The position numbers and the translations under genes are program-made. DNA of 9,514 nucleotides from UBA8522 sp049287565 (GTDB lineage Bacteria > Acidobacteriota > Aminicenantia > Aminicenantales > UBA8522): NCBI GenBank assembly GCA_049287565.1, contig JBAQGA010000048.1, positions 1 through 9,514 of the forward strand, in the 5' to 3' direction. Of this stretch, positions 1 to 5,658 are shown one piece after another; positions within the stretch are counted from its first letter, which is position 1; each line of letters starts with the position of its first letter. The notes under the pieces are model-generated. The model saw nothing but the letters and a program-made list of their open reading frames with translations, did no database searches and was not told the origin of the DNA.

Positions 1-183
1 GACGCAGCCGCTCCGGCTGTATTCTTCTTTGGCCTTCTCCTCCAAGGCCTGGAAAAGCGTGACAAGGAGGTTCCTCATGATCTCGTCACGGTCGCGCTCG
101 AGCCCACGCAGCAGGCCATTGAGCGTGAGATTGTTTTTTGGTACCCTGTAGGTGATGGCGATCTTGATTTCGAGGTCGTCCAT
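1..183 (-). CDS. Probable transposase, N-terminal fragment (runs off the left edge)
   Basis: An open frame reads leftward from an ATG at 183-181 and is still open at base 1, giving 61 residues beginning MDDLEIKIAITYRVPKNN. A perfect GGAGG lies 9 bases before the ATG on the minus strand (plus strand 193-197), which fixes the start. The visible part is charged and helical, including GLERDRDEIMRNLL and QALEEKAKEEY, with no catalytic motif yet. I do not recognise the family from this piece. A transposase is inferred because the upstream sequence ends in a candidate element terminus (268-283) that resembles the terminus beside the transposase-like fragment at the right edge, and because an IS630 element sits next to it. 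It could instead be a small host gene. An overlapping frame with an ATG at 278 has a poorer start and unlikely composition. Confidence 0.5.
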   Translation of the reverse strand, partial: MDDLEIKIAITYRVPKNNLTLNGLLRGLERDRDEIMRNLLVTLFQALEEKAKEEYSRSGCV

Positions 184-283
184 TGGGCTACTCCTCCAAG
201 ATTGTTTGAGAGTGTTCTTGAAGGTTGTAGCCCTTCCTTTTTACCTTTGTCAAATGCCATCACGTAACCTTGGGACAAGCCCC
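1..283 (-). mobile_element. Right part of an insertion sequence, family undetermined (partial)
   Basis: The candidate outer terminus, read inward on the minus strand, is GGGGCTTGTCCCAAGG (plus strand 268-283). It precedes the probable transposase start by about 85 bases, a normal spacing for an IS. The sequence changes to AT-rich ATTATTATA just outside. The terminus resembles 9317-9332 at the other end of the window: 10 of 16 bases are identical and all six differences are transitions. The left end and any target duplication lie outside the window. The boundary is inferred by eye. Confidence 0.4.
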
Positions 284-290
284 ATTATTA

Positions 291-306
291 TATAGACATC
301 AGGCGG
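291..306 (+). repeat. IS630 left terminal inverted repeat with TA target copy
   Basis: TATAGACATCAGGCGG pairs with the reverse complement of 1347-1362 at 12 of 16 positions. The outermost TA is the presumed target duplication. The transposase stop codon (299-301) lies inside this repeat, an economical layout common in IS elements. Confidence 0.7.
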
Positions 307-1360
307 CATAGGAGGTCGTCGGGGATTGGAAAAAAGATTTGATTCGGTAGGGAGATTTCTGAAGAGATCGCAGATGGGCCAACACATCCTTTTTCATCTG
401 CCCGGGGCCAGTAATCACCTTTCGTCCGATCCCGTTGTTTTTCAGGTCGTTCCACACCTGCTCATCCGGATTCAATTCTGGCGAGTACGGCGGCAAAAAA
501 TACAGCCGCAGACGCTTCGAGTTCTGAGCCACAAACTTCCGGACTTTTTTCGCCTTGTGCGTCGGGTGCCCGTCGACGATTAAGAAGATCGGATGTTCGG
601 CCTTCACCAACAACCGCTTCAAAAACTCGATAAACACCCCTGCGTTGACTCGTCCCTGGACGCCCATAAACCGGAAAAGACCTTGTCCGTTCACCGCCGA
701 AACCAGATTGAGTCCGAATCGTGCCCCTGTACTCGACACGATCGGCGTTCGACCCCGCGGCGCCCAAGTCGTCCCCGCATGAGCATCCGACCGCACCCCC
801 GCCTCGTCTCCAAACCAGATTTCTGCCTGGAGACGCTTGGCCTCCCGGCGAATAACAGGGTACTGTTCATTCAACCACCGTTCCACCACCACCGGGTTCT
901 GCTGATAGGCGCGCCACAACGGACGCTGGGCCGTCAGCCCAAGTTGGTTCAACAACCGGCAGACCGAGGCCCGGCTCAAGGCGATGCCCCATTGCCTCCG
1001 GATCAACACCCGGACCATGTTGCTCGTCCACAGGGCGAATTCAAACTTGTGCTGGCGAGGATCTCCCAAGGTGACGACTTTATAAACCCAAGCCAAGGCT
1101 TGGCCGTCAAGCTTGGGCTTCCGTCCGCCTCGTTTCTTGGCATCAAGCTGTCCCCAGCCGCCCTGCCGGTAACGGGACAGCCAGCCGTAGATGGTGGCCC
1201 GGCTGATGCCCAAAACGCGGACGACATCCTCGGGCGATTCTCCTTCTTGGACGGCGGTCACTCCTCGCCTCCGCAACTCGGTCAGTTGGTCGTGAGTCAA
1301 TCGTCTGGCATCCGTGCTTTTCATACCCCGGAATGTATCAGATCATCCGAATAATGTCAA
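293..1360 (-). mobile_element. Complete IS630-family insertion sequence
   Basis: A 1068-base element encodes a single DDE transposase (299-1324, minus strand). Its ends are imperfect inverted repeats. The left end reads TAGACATCAGGCGG from 293 and the right end, read on the minus strand from 1360, is TTGACATTATTCGG. Both are bordered by TA (291-292 and 1361-1362), as expected of IS630/Tc1-mariner elements, which duplicate a TA target. The transposase frame fills nearly the whole element, also typical. It looks recent or intact because the frame is unbroken and the termini are recognisable. Its right end is only 46 bases before the TIR gene start, so it has replaced or displaced whatever promoter lay there. 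Confidence 0.85.
299..1324 (-). CDS. IS630-family DDE transposase
   Basis: The 341-residue protein catalyses cut-and-paste movement of the surrounding element into TA sites. Residues about 10-52 form a helix-turn-helix with the hallmark pattern ISRATIYGWLSRY, followed by a basic linker (DAKKRGGRKPK) and a second winged-helix-like region to about residue 135. The catalytic core carries D173 in WFGDEAG, D251 in FLIVDGHPTHKAKK and E288 in PPYSPELNPDEQVWNDLK, the DDE triad in the IS630 setting. Length is normal for the family and the frame is uninterrupted, so it is probably active. The ATG at 1324 lacks a strong Shine-Dalgarno site, as is common for transposases. It is transcribed away from the TIR gene. 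Identification rests on the motifs and the TA-flanked terminal repeats, and is firm. Confidence 0.95.
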   Translation of the reverse strand: MKSTDARRLTHDQLTELRRRGVTAVQEGESPEDVVRVLGISRATIYGWLSRYRQGGWGQLDAKKRGGRKPKLDGQALAWVYKVVTLGDPRQHKFEFALWTSNMVRVLIRRQWGIALSRASVCRLLNQLGLTAQRPLWRAYQQNPVVVERWLNEQYPVIRREAKRLQAEIWFGDEAGVRSDAHAGTTWAPRGRTPIVSSTGARFGLNLVSAVNGQGLFRFMGVQGRVNAGVFIEFLKRLLVKAEHPIFLIVDGHPTHKAKKVRKFVAQNSKRLRLYFLPPYSPELNPDEQVWNDLKNNGIGRKVITGPGQMKKDVLAHLRSLQKSPYRIKSFFQSPTTSYAA

Positions 1361-1362
1361 TA
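1347..1362 (-). repeat. IS630 right terminal inverted repeat with TA target copy
   Basis: Read on the minus strand this is TATTGACATTATTCGG, matching the left repeat at 12 of 16 positions including the GACAT core and the inner CGG. It lies 23 bases before the transposase ATG. On the plus strand it points outward toward the TIR gene. Confidence 0.7.
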
Positions 1363-1406
1363 CTATTATGAGACGGTTAATAACTCGATATAAGGAGACA
1401 CACATA

Positions 1407-1811
1407 GTGCCAGAATTAACAGCCTATCGGCTATTTATCAGCCACGCTTGGGCGTACAATGAAGATTATTATCGTCTCATCAATTATCTCAATAGTGTCC
1501 CGAATTTCCGCTTTTCCAATTATAGCGTTCCAGAACACGATCCATTAGCAGGAGGTAACCGCCTTAAAGAGAATCTGCGTGACCAGATAAGACCTGTGCA
1601 GGTGGTTCTCATTCTTGCAGGCATGTATGCTGCGCACAGCGATTGGATTCAATTTGAGATCGAATTTTCCCAATTACTCAGCAAGCCGATAATCGGCGTG
1701 CGACCGTGGGATGCTGAGCGAGTTCCCCAGGCGGTTCAGGACGCCGCGGCTGAAATCGTTGGCTGGAACACGGACTCTATCGTTTCAGCGATCAGGAAAC
1801 ATGCAAGGTAG
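1407..1811 (+). CDS. Stand-alone TIR-like protein of the ThsB/DUF1863 type
   Basis: The 134-residue protein is essentially one TIR-like domain. It opens with the first strand and loop YRLFISHAWAY, continues with NYSVPEHDPL and the central strand VVLILAGMY, then SDWIQFEIE and KPIIGVRPW, and ends GWNTDSIVSAIRKHAR. This matches the Thoeris ThsB-like family (PF08937), whose members use NAD to make signalling nucleotides or cleave it. E84 in the W-x-x-x-E pattern aligns with the catalytic Glu of enzymatic TIR domains, so activity is plausible. The GTG at 1407 is preferred because AGGAGA at 1393-1398 sits 8 bases upstream. The longer frame from 1314 would begin inside the IS630 element. No ThsA-type partner with a SIR2 and SLOG domain is present. 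The gene is separated by 258 bases from the PLD operon, so a shared function is only suggested by proximity. Confidence 0.85.
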   Translation: MPELTAYRLFISHAWAYNEDYYRLINYLNSVPNFRFSNYSVPEHDPLAGGNRLKENLRDQIRPVQVVLILAGMYAAHSDWIQFEIEFSQLLSKPIIGVRPWDAERVPQAVQDAAAEIVGWNTDSIVSAIRKHAR

Positions 1812-1883
1812 GTGATAAAATATTGCCCAAATGAATCCGATAAATTACCCTGATGCCTTCTTTAATTGAAGTTTTGCGGTAGA

Positions 1884-1912
1884 TTGACAATCGTTGCTAT
1901 TATTATTATAGA
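1884..1912 (+). promoter_or_regulatory. Putative sigma70-type promoter for the PLD operon
   Basis: A perfect -35 hexamer TTGACA (1884-1889) is followed after 17 bases by TATAGA (1907-1912), a fair -10. It lies in the AT-rich gap after the TIR gene and faces the five-gene operon, leaving an untranslated leader of roughly 150 bases before the GTG at 2070. It is the best promoter-like sequence I see in the window and suggests that the operon can be transcribed independently of the TIR gene. Confidence 0.55.
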
Positions 1913-1940
1913 TAGATTATTAGAATCGAGAGGGGAGGGA

Positions 1941-2036
1941 ATGAACCTCTTTTTCTTCTCTCAGCAAACAATCATTCGCCCTTATATCTTTCAATGCACG
2001 CGGCGAAGGCATTCTTCTCTCGAGCTTCTACGATGA
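1941..2036 (+). CDS. Possible 31-codon leader ORF (doubtful)
   Basis: An ATG at 1941 follows a purine-rich stretch (GAGAGGGGAGGGA), but GGAGG there is only 2 bases from the ATG; the more distant AGGGG gives about 5 bases. The frame encodes 31 residues beginning MNLFFFSQQTIIRPYIFQ and ending RRRHSSLELLR, and stops 33 bases before the next gene. It lies between the putative promoter and the PLD gene, where a leader peptide would be expected. Nothing else supports expression, and the residues resemble no family I know. A chance ORF is the more likely explanation. Confidence 0.2.
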   Translation: MNLFFFSQQTIIRPYIFQCTRRRHSSLELLR

Positions 2037-2069
2037 TATAGGATTCTAACTGAGAAAAAAGGAGGAATC

Positions 2070-3806
2070 GTGAAAACTAAAGTAAGAGCCACGGCAAATA
2101 ACGATGTCATCTACTTATGGTGGAGTGTGGAACAAAAGATCCCAAGCTGTCTTGGATTCACAATCAGGCGTGTAACTCCCGACGGGAAAGAAACCCCCCT
2201 TCCTGCCTGGGTTGGATTCGAAAAGATGAAAAAGATTGTCCGACCAAAGACAACTGATCAGTGGCCAGTCCAGGGTTTCCAGTGGAAAGATGTAACAGGA
2301 CCCCGGGATGTAGACGTAAAATACCGTATCATACCGCTCGGCGGCACACCCGATAATCCCAAGCCTCTTCCAGGCCCAATCATTGAGACGCCGATCGTCA
2401 GGATGACCCGTCAATACGGGCCTGTCGGAGTGACTTTTAATCGAGGGCTTGTTGCCACTCAATCCTTGAACAGGAAGCTTCGCAGGCAGGACATGAGTCG
2501 AGAAGATTTGAGGAAATGTATCGGTATCCCCGACAACGAATTCCGGATTAGGCTCGCCCGGGATCTGGTGGACGCCGTCACTTTTCTTCTAAAGCGCGCG
2601 CGCTCGGAGGGTGGCAGATGCCTTTGCGCTCTGTACGAATTAACCGACGAGGAGCTGATTGCAGAATTGGAAAGCACGCCGGGCACCGAGATAATCCTTT
2701 CGAATGCGGATTCTACGAGCAATAAGAAGAAGGTATATGACGGCACCAATCAGCGGGCCCGCAACAGGTTGAGTGCTTGCGGCAACGTAACAATTTATAA
2801 TCGTTATCTAAACAACAAGAAGATCGGGCAGAGAATCGGCCATAACAAGTTCGTTGTCTACCTTGACCGACAGGACAGACCTCAGAGCGTTGTCACGGGA
2901 AGCACAAACTGGACACCTACCGGTTTGTGCGCCCAGACAAATAATTCAATCCGCATCGACATCCCTGCTGTAGCCAAACACTTCTTGGAATATTGGAAGA
3001 AGTTGCTCGATGATACCCAGAATTCCGATTCTTCGCAGGGTGTCGATTTGCGCACTTGGGCAGGCAAGAGTGCGCCTACTGGCAAACTAAATTCTAAGTC
3101 TGGCACGGCAACGATATGGTTCTCACCAAATACAAAAAGACGCACTAAAGGAGAAGAAACGCCCCCGGATATCAAGGAGCTATATCAGGCCATAGAAGAC
3201 GCTCAAAAGGGAATCTTTTTCCTGTTATTCAACCCCGGAACGCCTTCCATTGTGGAAAAGATAAAGGAAGTGGCCAGGGAGCGCAGGAGAAAACATCAAT
3301 TCTTATTTGTTCGCGGGGCCATTTCAGATGCGCCCTCTGCCGGCAAGGCCGCTGTCCGCATTTATAGCCGTTCGGCGTTGACGGTCCCAGATATGCTCAT
3401 CACGGGTGTTCATGGTACCCCGGACGATTTCGGTTATTGGACAAAGGAGCTGTATAAATTGGGCCACGCAGTCATTCACGACAAGAGCGTTGTGATCGAC
3501 CCGTTCTCCAAAAACTCCGTCGTCATCACCGGAAGCCACAACCTGGGATACAAGGCTTCATACATGAATGATGAAAACATGCTCATCATCCGTGGAAACT
3601 CAAAGGTCGCAGAGGCCTATGCCACGCATATTCTGGATGTGGTTAACCACTTCCGCTGGCGCTACAAATTGCAGGGACTCTATAAAGAGCGCCGCCTTGA
3701 TGAAGCCTGGAGTGATCTTGCCGAGGATGATTCCTGGCAGGATGTTTATTTTGCGAAAAACCTGCTCAAAAGCCGCGACGCGTTCATCCTGAGCGAGGAC
3801 GATTGA
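2070..3806 (+). CDS. Phospholipase D-superfamily protein with two HKD motifs and an N-terminal Ig/Fn3-like domain
   Basis: The 578-residue protein begins at a GTG with AAGGAGGA at 2059-2065, 4 bases upstream. Residues 1-110 look like a beta-rich Ig- or fibronectin III-like domain (VIYLWWSVEQ, GFTIRRVTPDGKE, VDVKYRIIPLGG). Two PLD half-sites follow. The first is H258-x-K260 with D266 and GSTNW at 277-281. The second is H470-x-K472 with D477, GSHN at 488-491 and E502. The first has five residues between K and D rather than the usual four. The family includes phospholipases, nucleases and transphosphatidylases working through a phosphohistidine, so the substrate cannot be assigned; nuclease or lipase are both open. 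No signal peptide or membrane segment is evident, suggesting a cytoplasmic protein. It is the first gene of the operon, 62 bases before the next start. PLD nucleases are frequent effectors in conflict systems, which fits the context. Confidence 0.85.
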   Translation: MKTKVRATANNDVIYLWWSVEQKIPSCLGFTIRRVTPDGKETPLPAWVGFEKMKKIVRPKTTDQWPVQGFQWKDVTGPRDVDVKYRIIPLGGTPDNPKPLPGPIIETPIVRMTRQYGPVGVTFNRGLVATQSLNRKLRRQDMSREDLRKCIGIPDNEFRIRLARDLVDAVTFLLKRARSEGGRCLCALYELTDEELIAELESTPGTEIILSNADSTSNKKKVYDGTNQRARNRLSACGNVTIYNRYLNNKKIGQRIGHNKFVVYLDRQDRPQSVVTGSTNWTPTGLCAQTNNSIRIDIPAVAKHFLEYWKKLLDDTQNSDSSQGVDLRTWAGKSAPTGKLNSKSGTATIWFSPNTKRRTKGEETPPDIKELYQAIEDAQKGIFFLLFNPGTPSIVEKIKEVARERRRKHQFLFVRGAISDAPSAGKAAVRIYSRSALTVPDMLITGVHGTPDDFGYWTKELYKLGHAVIHDKSVVIDPFSKNSVVITGSHNLGYKASYMNDENMLIIRGNSKVAEAYATHILDVVNHFRWRYKLQGLYKERRLDEAWSDLAEDDSWQDVYFAKNLLKSRDAFILSEDD

Positions 3807-3868
3807 GAAGAAGGGAGCGAAACAGCACAAATATTTCATCATCTAATCTAAAAAAGAGGAGAAAGACA

Positions 3869-4759
3869 ATGAAACGTGGAACTTATGAATTCGAAGTTAT
3901 GCCTAATGGGAATTTGGCTGACAGTCCCGAGAACCTGGAACGGGCCAGAAAACTCTTTCTAGACGGGGCGATCATTAACGGGCTGTGGGGACCCGGTAAT
4001 CCAGGAGACTTTGACTATGGGGGCTGGCATTGCCTCTGTCATTTGGTAGCGGCCGGCGGCGTGTATAAAGGCGATGAGGGATACGTTTGTGTGGCTATCA
4101 CTCATGCTGGCAATATGGATAAATATCTTTTTACTCTCTCCGTCCCGAAATCAGGCGGAGCTATCAAAACAATTGGCATTCAATCGGCTGAAGGACAAGA
4201 CCTCTTGAAGAAGGCCGTGCTCCTTGGGTATGTTGAAGGCACTTCAGAAGGTCACATATCCGCCCGCGGTGTCCAAGACCCCAGAGACGCATTCAACGGT
4301 TGGCCCCGGCAAGATTTTGACCAATCCGTTGATAGTGATGAGGATGGCGGCACGGTCTGGGAACATTGGAGCACGACGCGGGATCTGCGCGAGTCGAGTT
4401 CCATCGGAGATTCTGTGCTCCGGGCCTACCTTTCCATGGTCTCTCTAATGGGCGGAGAGTTCGTAGCGACTGTCGTCAGGGGTCGTCGCACCTACGAGCA
4501 TCCTACGCAGCTTTGTGCAATGATCAAAGCGGGATTTATTTCCCGCGACGAGGCACTCCGTGACATGAAGCCTCACAAAATTCCTCCAGATGCAGAACGC
4601 CATTTTAAAGAAGCAAACCCAACCGGCTGGCTAGAAGGTATCGCGACTCTGAAGTGGCCATCCCCTCCTGAGCGTCGCTACTACATGTTTAAAAGACGCA
4701 TCAAGTCCTGGAGCAAAGCTAAAGATGCTAAGTCTGACTTGAAAAAATTCGGGCTATGA
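3869..4759 (+). CDS. Unrecognised 296-residue protein with a WHCLCH motif
   Basis: The ATG at 3869 has GAGGAG (3856-3861) 7 bases upstream, clearly better than the in-frame ATG at 3803 that would overlap the PLD gene. I do not recognise the family. Visible features are an N-terminal alpha/beta region, a tight GDFDYGGWHCLCHLV segment (47-60) with H54, C55, C57 and H58 that could bind a metal or host a nucleophilic Cys, and strands such as YVCVAITHA and YLFTLSV. An acidic linker follows (QSVDSDEDGGTV, 152-163), then a helical region with VLRAYLSMVSLMGGEFVATVV (183-203), which is moderately hydrophobic but contains charged neighbours and is unlikely to be a membrane span. The C-terminus is Lys-rich. 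It sits between the PLD and deoxyribosyltransferase-like genes, 17 bases from the latter, so it is very probably co-expressed and part of the same module. Confidence 0.85.
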   Translation: MKRGTYEFEVMPNGNLADSPENLERARKLFLDGAIINGLWGPGNPGDFDYGGWHCLCHLVAAGGVYKGDEGYVCVAITHAGNMDKYLFTLSVPKSGGAIKTIGIQSAEGQDLLKKAVLLGYVEGTSEGHISARGVQDPRDAFNGWPRQDFDQSVDSDEDGGTVWEHWSTTRDLRESSSIGDSVLRAYLSMVSLMGGEFVATVVRGRRTYEHPTQLCAMIKAGFISRDEALRDMKPHKIPPDAERHFKEANPTGWLEGIATLKWPSPPERRYYMFKRRIKSWSKAKDAKSDLKKFGL

Positions 4760-4776
4760 AAGAAGGAGATGATCAA

Positions 4777-5658
4777 ATGAATACAAGAATAAGAAAACGT
4801 GCTGGGCTTCTCCAGGGAGCCCGTGTCTATCTCTCCGGTCCTATGGATTTTGTCGCCTCGCGCGCAGCGGAGAAAAAATTCGGCTGGCGTAACCGCGTCG
4901 GCGATTTTCTGAGGCGTATGGGAGTCACCGTCTTTGATCCCTGGAATAAGCCTGAAGTTCGAGGGCTTTACGAGTACGGCCGGGAGGACGAGAAAACGAC
5001 CCAGATCCGCAACCTATGGACATTCGACGACTCGCCGGCCGGCGCCGAAGCCCGGGCCCGATGCTCGGGGTCGTTCTGGCAGCAGTTCCACATCGACCTC
5101 CGGATGGTGGATACGAGCGACTTCGTCATCGCCTACTGCCCGACGAATATCTACAGCGTCGGGACTCCGCACGAAATCGTGCTCTGCCGCGACCAGCACA
5201 AGCCTGTCCTCTTCGTCAGCCCGCGAGTCACGTTCCAGTCCTATCGCAACCTGAAAGAATACTTGAAGAATGACAGGCGCGGCTCGGCCCTCCTCGAGAA
5301 GATTGCGGCCGAGGTCCCCATCAAAGAGAACCCCACGGGTGCGCCGAGCCTGTGGTACATGCCTCTCGTCGGAGGGGAGGGCTTTTTCGACGGTTTCGGG
5401 TTCAAACCCTACCGCAAGAAATTCGGCTGGCCCGAGATCCCTCTTGATAAAATGGAGGAAGGCCAAGCCCTGCAGCGTCCCCTACTTCCCTTCCTCGAAG
5501 CCATCAATCACAAGCTACCGTGCAAATGGGATAACCGCATGAAGAGATATACCCGGAACGATGATTGGCTGCTGTGGAAATTGCGCAGGGAAAAGAGCGG
5601 CGGAGCGAGGGTGGCCGAGGCCCGCGTGGAAAACGAAGAGCCGGGAGCCCCGGCATGA
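4777..5658 (+). CDS. Nucleoside 2-deoxyribosyltransferase-like protein
   Basis: The 293-residue protein starts at ATG 4777, 8 bases after AAGGAGA (4762-4768); the ATG at 4756 lies before that site and is rejected. The first 150 residues carry the flavodoxin-like fold of the deoxyribosyltransferase family. There is a nucleotide-loop-like VYLSGPMDF (17-25), then VTVFDPW, then DLRMVDTSDFVIAYCP (107-122) and SVGTPHEIVLC (127-137), where E133 fits the catalytic Glu, and last KPVLFVSP. These enzymes cleave or exchange the glycosidic bond of deoxynucleosides, and related folds (TIR, SLOG, LOG) act on NAD or nucleotides. An insertion of about 50 residues (57-105) and a C-terminal extension from about 155 to 293 are unusual for the small canonical enzymes. 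The extension has no domain I recognise. The stop overlaps the next start as ATGA, indicating translational coupling. Substrate is unknown: a free nucleotide, NAD-like signal or modified DNA base are all possible. Confidence 0.8.
   Translation: MNTRIRKRAGLLQGARVYLSGPMDFVASRAAEKKFGWRNRVGDFLRRMGVTVFDPWNKPEVRGLYEYGREDEKTTQIRNLWTFDDSPAGAEARARCSGSFWQQFHIDLRMVDTSDFVIAYCPTNIYSVGTPHEIVLCRDQHKPVLFVSPRVTFQSYRNLKEYLKNDRRGSALLEKIAAEVPIKENPTGAPSLWYMPLVGGEGFFDGFGFKPYRKKFGWPEIPLDKMEEGQALQRPLLPFLEAINHKLPCKWDNRMKRYTRNDDWLLWKLRREKSGGARVAEARVENEEPGAPA
5641..5653 (+). promoter_or_regulatory. Small GC hairpin covering the ribosome binding site of the MfnB-like gene
   Basis: CCGGG-AGC-CCCGG can fold into a perfect 5-base-pair GC stem with a 3-base loop ending one base before the ATG at 5655. 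The likely Shine-Dalgarno GGGAG (5643-5647) lies within it. Ribosomes finishing the upstream gene, whose stop is at 5656-5658, would open the stem, consistent with translational coupling. The stem is short and could be accidental in GC-rich sequence. Confidence 0.3.

Noticed and set aside
75..278. 67-codon minus-strand ORF at the left edge
   Set aside because: It overlaps the frame starting at 183, which has an ideal GGAGG and a more protein-like sequence.
593..1354. 253-codon plus-strand ORF
   Set aside because: It lies antisense to the IS630 transposase, is rich in Pro, Arg and Ser as expected of a shadow frame, and has no recognisable motif.
1314..1406. N-terminal extension of the TIR gene from ATG 1314
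   Set aside because: It would start inside the IS630 element and adds residues outside the TIR fold; the GTG at 1407 has a good ribosome binding site.
1407..1811. Calling the locus a complete Thoeris system
   Set aside because: A ThsB-like TIR protein alone is not enough; no ThsA-type protein is encoded in the window.
1857..1875. Possible terminator after the TIR gene (CTTC/GAAG stem, then TTTT)
   Set aside because: The stem is only 4 base pairs with a 7-base loop, too weak to call.
5014..5466. 150-codon minus-strand ORF
   Set aside because: It is antisense to the deoxyribosyltransferase-like gene in GC-rich sequence where stop codons are rare; it has no ribosome binding site or family match.
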